In this document: positions 45,769 through 56,779 of the stretch, piece after piece
Layout: each line of letters begins with the position of its first letter
Numbering within the stretch: position 1 is the first letter of the stretch
NCBI GenBank assembly: GCA_001574975.1
Contig: KQ965795.1
Coordinates: 124,001-188,000, forward strand
Length of the DNA: 64,000 bases
Source of the DNA: Gonapodya prolifera JEL478
Taxonomy: Eukaryota; Monoblepharomycota; Monoblepharidomycetes; Monoblepharidales; Gonapodyaceae
Direction: 5' to 3'
Notes under the pieces: model-generated
The model's database searches: none
The model's input: the letters and a program-made list of their open reading frames with translations, nothing else
Told to the model about the DNA's origin: nothing
Made by a program: the position numbers and the translations under genes

Positions 45769-47734
45769 TTACACTTCGCCAGAAAGCATCCCAACCCTAT
45801 GATACAACCCCGGCCGCCGCGCCTGGACGTAGAATCGTTTGAATGAGTCTTGAGCAGCTTGGGCCGCGCCTTCGCGCTGCTTTTTGGCACTCTCAAAAGC
45901 TTGGGATCGGGTATCTTTCTCGGCCTCGCCGTCAGACGAGGAGACCCAGTCTTGTGCGGCACCCGCGATCTTTAAAGAAATTCATGTTAGTAAGCACCGA
46001 TCAGCGATGTTATAGCGTCACGCAAACACTCACGATCCACTCCCTCGTCGCCACCCTCAGCTTCTCCCACGCCTCCTTCCACTCCTTCTCTTTGGCTTCC
46101 CTGCCCTCCTTATCCCCCACAATCTTATCGCTCTTCTCCTTTTCCTCCGCGTCGGCCTCGACGTATTTGTACTCGTACGTGCCTCCAAGCGACACGGGTA
46201 GGCGCTCCCTGTCGACCCAGTTGGGAAGTTCCTCGACGGTGCAGAATTGGATCTTGGCGCGCACCACGGGGTCGAACCAGGGCGCGATAATGCGCCAGAT
46301 GCTGTTGAAGACCCAGGGGGCGTTCACGATGAGCTGGGGCGTGGAGAGGGGAGTGTGGGAAGATGGGGTTGAAGTTGTGAGGGTGGAAAGAAACAAAGTG
46401 AGTTGTAACATGAAACAACCAAGCCTGACGAGTGACGTGAGTCGCAACGTACCATAACACCCAAACTCTCCGGATAATACGCCTCGAGGCAATCCACAAG
46501 CAGCTTCACGAACGGAAAGTCCATGTTCTTGAGCCCGAAATCCGTCATGTCGAACACAAGCGAGTAGTTCTCCACGGGAGGGCGGAGGAAGGCGCGAGCG
46601 AGCTCCATGACGAACACTGGAATTGAATGGCGCGACGTTGTTAGTGGGTAGTGGCAAGGGGGGGATAGATTTTCGCGAGAAACGAACCGGTATATCGTGA
46701 CGTTTCCAAAAGCGGGTCGTACCGGCTATGCTTGGCTGCGTGAATGATATGAACGGGCCGTCCTACCACATCACCAAGTAACATTCTCATATTCCAGACC
46801 GCAATCCAAGCTACACGCCAACGCACCTTGCTTATCAGGCTCAGGCAAGTAGTACGCGTGCCCTTCCTCGAAAATCCGAGGGGCGACGACCGACTCGTCC
46901 ATTTGCAGTAGCGTCTGGATGTCGACTTTCTGGCGCCACTTGAGGCAGTTCGAAAGCATGGTGAAGGCGTTCGAGTTGACCCATTTCCTGTTCACGAGGG
47001 ATATTGGAAGCCCTCGGTTACCAAACAGCGAGTCAAAGTGGAATGGGCAGAGCGGCGCGCCTACCGAGCTCTCAAGAACCGAAGGGGAAGCACGTCCGGC
47101 CTCTCCGCACCACAGAGGAAGTACAGCTGGTACAGCATCTGCGTGTTCGAAACCGGGTACGCCGACGCATCCGAGAAATCCTCGGCGCTCGCGTCCTGCA
47201 GCTGCTCGGCCGCCAAGTCCTCCGCTCCGTCCTCCTTGGACTTCTCGGGGGTCGCCGCAGCCCCGCCAAACCCGGACCACGACCTGATCCCGTTGAAAAT
47301 GCTCCGGGCACCGCTGGACACCGAAGACACGGTGGAAGATACCGACATGGTTCGTTGGGCCCGTGCGGCGCTCGCGATGCTCGCGTTGCCGTCGTCGTCG
47401 GATGTGTTGGTGCGTGCGGCGTACTGTGAGAGATCTGCGTCGGGGTCTGACCATGTGGAGAGGATTTGGGCCCAGAGTTCCCTTTGGGACGGGGACGGGT
47501 GTGGGAGTGTTGTTAGTAACGAGTTTGGAATGGGGCATCCAGGGGGAAGCAATGAGAGGTACCTCAATTGGCGGTCCTCTGTCTCTGAGAGATTGTTGAT
47601 GTGTCCGGCTGGGATCCACAGAAATCATAGGGGAACAGAAAACGCGAGGAAATCGGGAATCGTCAGGGATCGACCCACACAGGAACAGACAAGCACGCGC
47701 CCCGCTTGGAGAACTCACGATCGTTGGCCGTCAT
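45769..47734 (-). CDS. Sec14-like CRAL-TRIO lipid-transfer protein
   Basis: Minus-strand gene with about eight exons. A tiny first exon (MTANDR) joins GHINNLSETEDRQL and ELWAQILSTWSDPDADLS. A Ser-rich linker (VSSTVSSVSSGARSIFNGI) follows, then the CRAL-TRIO N-domain ending LRFLRARKW, NAFTMLSNCLKWRQKVDI. The lipid-binding fold is RPVHIIHAAKHSRYD, ENYSLVFDMTDFGLKNMDF, VKLLVDCLEAYYPESLGVM and VNAPWVFNSIWRIIAPWFDP. NWVDRERLPVSLGGTYEYKY and a coiled, Lys/Glu-rich C-terminus follow. Layout resembles fungal Csr1/Sfh-type phosphatidylinositol transfer proteins with a long N-terminal extension. Peripheral on membranes; exact lipid not readable. Confidence 0.82.
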
Positions 47735-48454
47735 CGCTATAATTCTCTTTCAATCGCTCGTGTGGTTGTGGTGTGTCCCCCGTTGATTCCTTCGAGGTAT
47801 AAGAAGCATCTTCGGTTCCTTTTTTGAGGGAGCCGAAGCCACTGTTGACCAAAAATTTGACCACTTTTGCACCAAAAAAAAAAAAAAAAAAAGCATCCCG
47901 GGAGGCATGGGTGAATGCTGGGTGAATTCTTGTCACTGAGATGTTTCCACTTCTCGTACCTGCCAAGGTTGGTTCACGGCATTCGTTTTGCCGAGGCCAG
48001 AGGAAGAAGTGGAGAACCAAATTAAGCGAACACACTGCCTTTTTGATGGGAGCCAAACCTCGACAAGTCCAGCCTCTCACCAAATATGCATACACCAAAT
48101 GAAGGCCGCACTTGTTTCACACAACTGTTATCGAAAAGTGAAAACAGTGTCGCAATTACCTCGCCAAGTAAGCTGCGTGGTCTGTGCCAAGCTACTGCAG
48201 TTAAATCAGGTTTGACATTTTCTTTGAAAGCATGGACGTTCCGTAATTGTACTGAAAATCAAACCAATCAAAGGGCACAAATGCGCAGTTCACTGTTCTT
48301 GTGGCAAGCGCCCACCCCACCATTGTTGTCTCAGGGCCTTCGAGGTCTAAGTCTTGGTACTGGACATTTGATTGTCATGAATTAGAATTGTGAGTTGGGC
48401 TCGATCTTTTGAAATTCTGCCGGACACCCAATCATATTTGACCACTTAGAAAGA
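47735..48454. other. Intergenic with A19 run
   Basis: About 720 bp without a supported gene. A run of 19 A lies at 47874-47892 in plus orientation, preceded by ACCACTTTTGCACC. No target-site duplication or SINE body was recognised around it. Confidence 0.45.
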
Positions 48455-49290
48455 GCTAGTTCGATAAGCTAGTAGTGTATCCTTTTCTTTTGTCTTCGTT
48501 CTTGGACAGAATCATATTTAAAGTCGTCGCATTGGGAGTGGAAGTGATCCCAGGCCGGACAATCAAGCGGCAAGTCGTGATCGTGAACGCGGTTTTCCTC
48601 GGTACGATAGCCTGTTGGCCATTTTGCGTTTTTCCCATGAGCTTACGTCAATCCTTCACTTAATCCAGTCTCCCTCGCCATCCTCCTCGGCAGTGGCATC
48701 CCCCGAGTCAAGAGATTCGACGTGGCCAAGTTGCGCAGCCCTGTGAATGTGCCGCCCAAGAGCAGCGAGTCAAACGGATCTGTCGAAAAGAGCTCGAGCA
48801 GTACTCTGGAAGCCGCCGCCCCATCCCCCGAAATTTAGCCGTTCGAGAGAGTGCGAATTCTCATGGAGGTAAGCTCACCATCTCAAACCGTCTTTCCCCC
48901 AACATCCCATACTCATTTCCTCTCTGCTGCAGGGTCTGACCTGCCTCATCATCCCTCATCATCCCCTGCGCCCTTCTCGTCCTCGCTCGGCTCATCGCGG
49001 GTCTGCGCTTCTTGCCCTTGGACACGTTCATCGGGATATACCCCAACGAGGTCGTGTGGTACCCGTTTGTGGTTATTCCTGGTGAGTAGTCGGTGTGTGG
49101 CTGAATGGCTGCTCTTGTGGCGTTTTACTGATGTGTTGAAACATTGACGCAGAACTCCTCTTCCTCATTACCCTGAACCTGCCGTGGTCGTACGCTTTTC
49201 TCAACCTGCCGTGGCCGTCGTTTGGTAATGATGTCGTCGAGACTGGGAAGGAGGATGGGGGGGTGATTGGGGACACGTGTCGCTCCTAGG
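48455..49290 (+). pseudogene. Seven-TM receptor-like family, copy A (truncated)
   Basis: It begins inside the third membrane segment (VVALGVEVIPGRTIKRQVVI) and runs VSLAILLGSGIP, RVKRFDVAKLRSPVN, an acidic/Ser-rich loop and a TM6 region in another frame (LTCLIIP, LARLIAG). It ends in LLFLITLNLPWSYAFLNLPW. Compared with intact copies C and D it lacks the first two to three membrane segments and most of TM4-TM5. It is the leftmost and most eroded member of the tandem array. Confidence 0.65.
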
Positions 49291-49544
49291 TGTTGACGTC
49301 GGTCTGACCATTGGAGGACCGATGAGTGGCGACGGGGAGGGCCGGATGATTTCGGGGACAGTATTTTTAATTTTTCAGCATTGTGGTTGGATCTATGTCT
49401 TTTCGAAATTCTTCACATGTATGTAATTCAGGAATCCACGTGATTTTATCAACATCCTGACCGTCACAACAGAACCTCCCCAAATCAAACATAAAACCCC
49501 ACCCATACTCTCCCCTCCCCTGCTCATCACCAATCCGGTTCCCC

Positions 49545-50895
49545 ATGTCGAACATCACTACATCGGACACCGACATCGAACCCGCTTCATCCCCATCGCC
49601 ACCTTCTCCGCCCCCGCCGCGGGCAATCGCGTCGGCACTGTACTTTGCGACGGTACCCTTCCTGGTGTATAGCGTCGTTCGAATCAAACCGGGCCCAAGT
49701 GGTGTTGATACCCGGAGCCCTTACGTGAATTAGGCGCTGGATTTTGGGATTGGTAACTTGTTCCCTTTCGCTTCCATTACGTCAAACTTCGGTTGATTCC
49801 AATCATTCACAAAGGCCGCGCCGTCGCATTCATCTTCCGCGCCGTCCTGATCAACAACTTCTCGTTCGGCTTTCTCCTTGGATACGCCCTGCCGTTTGGG
49901 TCGGCCCTGCCCGGCCCCTGCATCCAGATAACGGTCCTGCTGCGCGTGTCGGCGCTCAAGGCCGTCGCGCTTGGTGTGGATGTGGTTCCTGGACGGACGA
50001 TCAAGCAGAAAGCCGGCACTGTGAACTTGGTGTTTTAAGGTTGTTATTCGTGATCTTCCTTTTTATCGCGTCGTGTCGTGTCGCAGACCTACCTCCACAT
50101 TGTCGCTCCTCGACCTCCTCGGCGGCGGCGTACCCATGATTATCATGGCGTCGATCTGGGTCGTGCACGACAAACCCGGCGAGCCGCAACACGACCTCGG
50201 TGTTCGCCTCCGGCTCCCGTGCGATGCGCTGCTTGTGCTCGCGATGGTGTGCACTATATTCATTGGCTTCAGGTTCTTGAGAAGGCTTCGACATTTCGAT
50301 ATGTCCAAGCTTCGTCAACCAGTGGCCATAAAGAAGAGGGTTGAGGAGAGCGGCAAAGTGGACAGTGGGAGGGAGTACTGACGGTGACGGTCCCGAAAGC
50401 CTCATGGAAGCGCCTCCTATTAAAATCGACGCAATGGAGGCTGTGAGCAAGCTACGAGATGTAAGTACTCATTCGAGACCTGTGTTGTACCTCCCTATTT
50501 CCTAAAACACAATGTCAACAAGGGCCTCACTCGACTTATCATCCCCTGCGCGACCCTCCTGCTCGCCCGTGTGGTCGCGGGCCTGTGCTACATGCCCACT
50601 GACTCGTTAATTGGGATATACACGAACGAACCCATGTGATATCCTTTTGTAGTGGTATTTGGTCAGTGAACGAATCAGTTTCCTATTCTCGCCACCAATT
50701 TCAATAAGCATTTGATCATCGACTTCCGCAGAGGTCCTCACGATTATCGCACTCTTTCAAACCCGGTCGTACGCGTATATAAATGTGCCATGGCCGTCCC
50801 TGGAAGATGACGTGAAGGAAGAGTCGAAGAAGGATATGGTGGACAGCAGCGCTAGCACGGGGACGGGAGTGACTGTGACGGGCGAGGAGCGATAG
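49545..50895 (+). pseudogene. Seven-TM receptor-like family, copy B (interrupted)
   Basis: The full family layout is visible: a Pro/Ser-rich N-terminus, ASALYFATVPFLVYSVVRIK, AVAFIFRAVLINNFSFGFLL, ITVLLRVSALKAVALGVDVV, VPMIIMASIWVVHDKPGE, RLRRLRHFDMSKLRQPV, GLTRLIIPCATLLLARVVAG and ALFQTRSYAYINVPWPSLED. At least three in-frame stops relative to copies C and D (after YVN, after NLVF, after EPM) and a lost loop make it non-coding in its present form. Introns are at the same positions as in C and D. Confidence 0.65.
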
Positions 50896-51059
50896 TCGAC
50901 AGTGGAAAGGGCAGATGATTTGGGAAGGAGATGGAGGAGAGTAGTACGGAGACGTCAAGTGTGACTGCGACATGCGAGGAACGATAGGCAGTGGAGGGGC
51001 GGACAGATGGTCTAAGAGAGCTGGCGGGACAGAGAGAATTTTAATTGTTTTCAAGTTTG

Positions 51060-51997
51060 TACAATAAGCAATTAAAAACGAAGAATTGCGGTTTCATCAT
51101 TTCAATAGGAAGTGTAGACTTCAAATCCGTGACCAAAGTGCCACCCATCCAGTCCCATTGTCGATTCCCTCCTTCAGCCACCGCCATTCCTCCATCCTCC
51201 TCCTCTCCGCCTCGCTCATTATCACTGACCTCACCCATCGATCCTCCCACAACCCGCTGCTCCCACCTCCTCAACCTCCCCACGGAGGTTCTCCGCACCA
51301 TCCTCTCCCTCCTCGCGACGGACTCGCTCGCAAACGTGTGCCTCACATGCCGCGTCGCCGGAAGGATTGTCGCGACCCAGCCCTCGCGGTCGCGGTACAA
51401 TATTCGACTGGATAAGGAGTTCGCGTACGGATCGAAGGAAGAGTTGGAATCGGGGGTGAAGCGGTCCATCGCGACTCTGCAGCAGGCGCCGCTTAACAGC
51501 ACCGCCCACGCTCAGGCGCTTGCGTTGAACGTGGTGTCTGTCACGCTTGATCGGGAGGACAACAATTGCAACCTCCCCTGTTGACACAATACAGGCAGCT
51601 TGTGGAAACTGCGCTGTTGGGCTTTGAGGCGTATCCCCAGTGGTGCACGTCTTGCCGAAAATTGCCATCACACTCGTGGGTTCCCGACAAACGTTGCATA
51701 TATTGCCGTGACCGAAAGTGTTTACAGTGCGGATCAGAATTTGCCGCACGATCTCAATTTGGAATTGGAACAGCACCCACGTCTCTTGTTCAGTGTAGGC
51801 GCATCATTCACCCATGCGGCGTGATGGCAAAGCTGTGCCCACCTTGTCGCACGAATGCAGGCTGGAAATCATGTTACATTGTACGAGCTGGTAGGAAAAC
51901 TGGTGAGCATGCGGTAGAGCATCGGAAGTCCACTGATATGAAAAAGAAAGTTCTCAAACATTGGCTGGCCACAGTTGCGAAGCTAACTCTCCATTAA
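51060..51997 (+). CDS. F-box protein with Cys-rich C-terminal region
   Basis: The F-box is clear: LNLPTEVLRTILSLLATDSL, ANVCLTCRVAGRI. After an intron of about 60 bp (donor GTGTCTG near 51535, acceptor AATACAG near 51593) the C-terminal part has paired cysteines, CTSCRKLPSHSW, KRCIYCRDRKCLQCG, and later CPPC. These could form small zinc-binding sites. No in-frame ATG precedes the F-box within the first exon, so an upstream exon or start is missing from my model; the left border is approximate. It lies between copies B and C of the receptor-like family and is unrelated to them. Confidence 0.55.
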
Positions 51998-52544
51998 GGC
52001 TTCACAAGAAAGCAAAGAGAAGATGTTTCGATCAAATTCCGAATTTTTTTCTATTGTTACTGCCGATGGCATAACTTTCAACTATAGATGGCAAGTGACG
52101 CCAATGAATCTTCACACCTCTGCTTACAATCCGCTTCGCTCCTTGTGAACTACGGGCTCGCAACAATTAGCCATAAAACAAAGAAGAAGAAACTGCATTC
52201 TTTCGAAAACGATGAAGGTTTCGCAAGAGGCCCACGCATGACGCGCCTGCGACCTCAGCAGACGCGACGCACTTCTCCTCGCAAGTCACATCATATCGAT
52301 GACATACACCTGTGGACGCGCGTTGAGTTGCGCTGTTTACCCGCCATTTATCCTGCGCGGAGTGCTCCGTCTCAGGCGCGGAGGTTACGCCGCCAAGAGT
52401 GTGGCGCAGTCTACCACTCCGCGGGGCCGACCGCAGCACGGCCTCAGACAGGGTAAATGAACGCAGGCCTCCACCCCACCGACCACCAATCCTCGGCTAC
52501 TTCTCAACCCATCGCAACCGAATCGACCCATTCCGTCGCAATCA
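51998..52544. other. Intergenic upstream of copy C
   Basis: 547 bp. The last ~170 bp, including CACTCCGCGGGGC and TAAATGAACGC, resemble the stretch upstream of copy D (near 54630-54690), so the promoter was duplicated with the gene. No gene. Confidence 0.45.
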
Positions 52545-54285
52545 ATGTCAATCCCCGACATCGAGCCACGGTTTCTTCCCGTCCTGGCGTTCTCCGTCCC
52601 AGCCGCAGCCATAGTCTCCGCGCTGTACTTCCTGACTGCCCCCGCCATAATCTACACTGTCACGCGGATCAAGGAGGGCCCAAAGGGAATCGAAACTCGA
52701 TCGCCACATGTGAACCTCGCCATTGATTTCGGAATCGGTGAGTTTATTCTCTGGTCTGCATACCGACCCGGCGCGATCCTGATTACCCTTCTGTCCCCTC
52801 ACCCCGACTCTAAGGCCGTGGCGTCGCCTTCCTTCTCCGCGCCGTCCTAATCAACCACTTCTCAACCGGCCTGCTCACCGCCAGCGGTCTCCCCTTCGCA
52901 ACGGCCATGCCAGGTCTCTGTATCCAGATTACAGTCCTCACGCGGCTTTGGGCGCTCAAGGCCGTCGGACTTGGCGTGGACCTGTTTCCGGGAAAGAGTA
53001 TCAAGGGGCAGGCGATTATTGTGAATTTGGTTTTTCTCTGTGAGTTCCGGGGGGCGGTGGCGAGCGCAGCGAGCCCCAGGCCTAACTGCCGCTAGGCGCT
53101 GACCGAGGCGTCCGCCGGAGGCGAATGATCTGCGCGAAGCACGAATGGCACACAGAGCGTATTCCTCCGCCGGAGGCGAATGATCTGCGCGAAGCACGAA
53201 TGGCACACAGAGCGTATTCCTCCGCCGGAGGCGAATTACCCCGCGGAGCGGAATACTCTTGAGGAGCGGATTTCCTGGCGCGAATCAGACCAGTACTTAT
53301 ATTTCATCTTCCACCCGCAGTCTACCTCATATTCCTCCTCGGGGCCTGTCTTCCCATGATCATCGTGGGCTCTCTCTTCGTGATCAACAACCCAGTTGAG
53401 ACACCTTACCACAACCTCGGGGTGCAGCTGCGTCTTGCGTGCGAGTCGCTGCTCGTGTTCTCGATGGTGTCGGTCCTGCTTGTCGGGTGGAAGTTCTGGG
53501 GGAGAATGAAGGAGTTCGACGTGGCGAAGGTGCGGCAACCGACGGCGGAGAATAGCTTGAAGTCGAAGTTCAACAAGGAGAAGGGGGAGAAGAAGGAGAG
53601 GAAGGGATTGCTGGTCGTGGCGTTGTTCAAGCGATTGTCGGCGCCCAAGGACAGCGTGCCCGTTGAAGAGGAGCCCAAGGAGACTGAGGTCGCCAACGTC
53701 GAGGCACCCGCCACCCTGGAAGAAGCCGCGCCGCTGGTCAAGATCGACCCCTTTGAAGCTACGAGTACCATGATGGACGTGAGTTCCGCTCTTGTTCTTG
53801 TTCTTGCTCCCCATTCCCCATTCCCCAACCCACCAACCCAACCATCAAACCACCGATCCACCACCCCCCCCTCAGGGCCTCACCCGCCTCGTCCTGCCCT
53901 GCTCTGTCCTCGTCCTCGCGCGTCTCATCGCGGGCCTGTGCTACCTCCCCACGGACACGTTTGTCGGGATTTATCCGAACGAGGCAGTGTGGTATCCGTT
54001 TATTGTGGGGTTTGGTGAGTACCATACCGCTATATTCAAATTCCTGCCTCGTGAACGCTGACGTCTCTTTCCGGTACGGCGCACCCACCACTAGAACTCA
54101 TCACCCTCATGTTCCTCGTCCACCCGCGCGCCTACGCGTACTTGAACCTCCCGTGGCTGTCCCTGGAAGACGACGGTACAGGCGTCGGCGCACCCGAGGA
54201 GTCGATCGCGAAGAAGGATACGGAGGATCATGGGAGCGGCAGCTCGGGGACGGGTGCGACGTTGGCAGAGGGAGAGGCGCGATAG
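52545..54285 (+). CDS. Seven-TM receptor-like protein, copy C (intact)
   Basis: Five exons with GTGAG donors. Seven hydrophobic segments can be placed: PVLAFSVPAAAIVSALYFLT; GVAFLLRAVLINHFSTGLL; ITVLTRLWALKAVGLGVDL; a pair of blocks across intron 2, YLIFLLGACLPMIIVGSLFV; CESLLVFSMVSVLLVGWKF; LPCSVLVLARLIAGLCYLP; and YPFIVGF|ELITLMFLVHPR. A charged loop of about 100 residues (Lys/Glu-rich) lies between segments five and six, and a Ser/Gly-rich tail ends the protein. Seven segments with a long third cytosolic loop is the layout of G-protein-coupled receptors, but I recognise no named GPCR class. Intron 2 carries the CG-rich repeat. Confidence 0.65.
53075..53275 (+). repeat. CG-rich intron repeat, locus 3, with 55-bp tandem units
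   Basis: Within intron 2 of copy C. The head CAGGCCTAACTGCCGCTAGG, CGCTGACCGAGGCG leads into an exact direct repeat of a 55-bp unit (53111-53165 and 53166-53220). Each unit starts TCCGCCGGAGGCGAATGATC and ends GAGCGTATTCC. A partial third unit starts at 53221. Same orientation as the host gene and clearly related to the repeats at 32905 and 38995. Confidence 0.85.
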
Positions 54286-54786
54286 TAATGGTGATGAGTG
54301 GGGGAGAGGTGGGGTATAGAAGTGGGATTAATTGATAGTTTTCATCCATGTACTGCAATTTGATGTATGCAGAATGTCGTAATCGGTCTAAATCAATTTG
54401 ACACTTATTGCCAAACATTCTGCGAGGGAAATTGCGAACCCGTTGATACAAGACAGTTTTGTTTATAAACCCACACATGCAAAATCGAACATAAATTGAT
54501 CAGATTCACCGACTCCACGCAAAACGACCCAACCCACTGCAAAGTCGAAGCACTGCCAGCAAAGGAACGAGTCTAAAGATTCAGGCGGGCGGAGTGCTAA
54601 ATCGCGGAGCCCACTTAGTGAGTGGCGCAGCATGCACTCCGCGGGGCAACCGTAGCATCACCGGCCGCAGAATCAAGCCCATAAAATGAACGCGCTCGCC
54701 TGTCGGACACCCGATCCTCGCTCTCCTCTGACTCCAACGCATCTTCCATCTTCCATCGCGCAATCCCGGCAACTCCGCCGAAACCC

Positions 54787-56324
54787 ATGTCAACCCAAGA
54801 TATCGAACCGCGCTTCCTCCCCGTCCTGTCCTTCTCCGTACCCGCGGCCGCCATCGTTTCCGCACTGTACTTCCTCTCCGCCCCATTCATCATCTACACT
54901 GCCACCAGAATCAAGCTGGGTCCACCGGGTATCGACACAAAATCGCCTCACATCAACCTCGCGATTGATTTCGGAGTCGGTGAGTTCTATCCCTGGACTG
55001 AATATTTTTCCCGGAAACTTGACTGGTTGCTCTTATACTTCCCTTTTCGAAGGCCGTGGCGTCGCGTTCCTTCTCCGCGCCGTCCTGATAAGCCATTTCT
55101 CAACCGGACTCCTCAACGGTGCCTGCCTCCCCTTCGCAACGGCCATGCCGGGCCTTTGTATCCAAATTACTGTCCTTACACGTCTGTGGGCGCTCAAGGC
55201 CATTGGACTCGGCGTGGACCTGCTCCCGGGAATCAAAAGCATAAAGGCACAAGCGGGCATCGTAAACTTGGTGTTTCTCTGTAAGTTTCTCCTTTTTCTT
55301 GTTTCAATGTACGGATTCCTCAATACCTTCCATTCGTAGTCTACCTGCTCTTCCTCCTCGGGGCTTGCCTTCCCATGATCATCGTGGGGTCTCTGTTCGT
55401 AATCAACAACCCAGTTGAGACACCTTACCACAACCTCGGCGTTCGTCTCCGTCTCGCATGCGAGTCTCTACTTGTCTTCGCGATTGTTTCTGTCTTCCTG
55501 GTCGGGTGGCGATTCATGGGCCGCGTCAAGCAGTTCGATGTTGCCAAGCTTCGCCAGCCGAGGCCGGAAAAGCCCAAGGAGAAGAAGGAGAAAAAGGCCA
55601 AGAATGAGAAGAAGGGGTCGGCGAAAGGAGATAGCGGCAACACCATTACTCCCGAGAGCGCTGACGCTGCTCCTGCTCCGTCTGGCTCGAGGTTCGCGGC
55701 TTGGTTCAAGCGATCGGCACCACCCTCGAAGAGCGAGTCCGTTGACGAGGAGTCAAAGGCACTCGACAGCGACACCGTCGAAAACCCAGCAGCCCTGGAA
55801 GCTGCAGCGCCTCTCGTCAAGATCGATCACTTCGAAGCCACCACCACAATGATGGATGTGAGTTCTCGACCGGGACTAACCCTGACGAAGACGACTAATA
55901 TCACGGCCACTCCTCCGTAACCAGGGCCTGACTCGGATGGTCATCCCCTGCTCACTCGTCGTCCTCGCCCGTCTCATCGCGGGTCTCTGTTACCTCCCTA
56001 CCGACACGTTCATCGGGATCTACCCGAACGAGGCGGTGTGGTACCCCTTCATTGTGGGCTTTGGTGAGTACCATACCATCATGCTTACACCCTGCCTCAT
56101 GACCATTGACTTTACCATCCACGCGCCCACCAGAACTCATCGCCCTCATCCTCCTCATCCACCCACGCGCCTACGCGTACTTGAACCTCCCGTGGCTCCC
56201 GCTCGTCGACGACGAGGTTGAAGAGGTCAAGAAGGAGGGGGAAGATGGCGCAGGAAGTACGGGGAGCACGGGGACGGGCGCGACGGTGGTGGAGGAGGTC
56301 AAGGCCGATGCTGATGCACGATAG
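54787..56324 (+). CDS. Seven-TM receptor-like protein, copy D (intact)
   Basis: The closest relative of copy C, with identical intron positions and membrane layout: PVLSFSVPAAAIVSALYFLS, GVAFLLRAVLISHFSTGLLN, ITVLTRLWALKAIGLGVDLL, FLLGACLPMIIVGSLFVINN, CESLLVFAIVSVFLVGWRFM, a Lys-rich loop (KEKKEKKAKNEKKGS) and an acidic loop. IPCSLVVLARLIAGLCYLPT and ELIALILLIHPRAYAYLNLP follow. Introns are short here and lack the CG-rich repeat seen in copy C, so that insertion came after the duplication or was lost here. 5' and 3' flanks resemble those of copy C. Probably a plasma-membrane receptor or transporter-like protein; ligand unknown. Confidence 0.65.
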
Positions 56325-56779
56325 CGATGCCGCACGGTGGGGTGATCGAGGGGAGAGGTGGTGTAGACGCGGTGGGACTAATTGAATCATGGGTTTTATG
56401 TTTGTAATGCAATTCGACGTAGAATGTATTCGATACTCAAATGAACTCGACCACGAGTCTGAGCAGCCGGTGGCTCTCCTCAACATGGAGTCACCCGACA
56501 AGTTAGCCATCTGCGAACTTTCAAAAGGGCACAGATGAAAAAATTGTTTGCAAAGATACTGTACAATTATTGAGTGTGATTTTTTTTAAATGCAGATGAG
56601 TTAACGTCTTGTGTCAAATGGGGTAAAGAAAGGGAGATGAGAGTTTCTCAGTTTTCGCGCACATGGCCAACAAAGTTGCAGGTGATTGGAAAGAATTGCG
56701 GTTGCAGTTTCTTATCGCGCTTCGAGTCGCATGTGGTCCACACAGCCCCTGGTGACGTAGACCTCGATGGGGTTGTTGC
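56325..56779. other. Intergenic, converging 3' ends
   Basis: 455 bp, AT-rich around 56520-56600. The first part resembles the region after copy C. No gene. Confidence 0.4.

Noticed and set aside
47874-47892. A19 run as the tail of a SINE or retrocopy
   Set aside because: No body with Pol III boxes or gene similarity upstream and no flanking duplication.
51041-51502. Minus-strand open frame overlapping the F-box/zinc gene
   Set aside because: The plus strand has a recognisable F-box and intron; the minus frame is its shadow.
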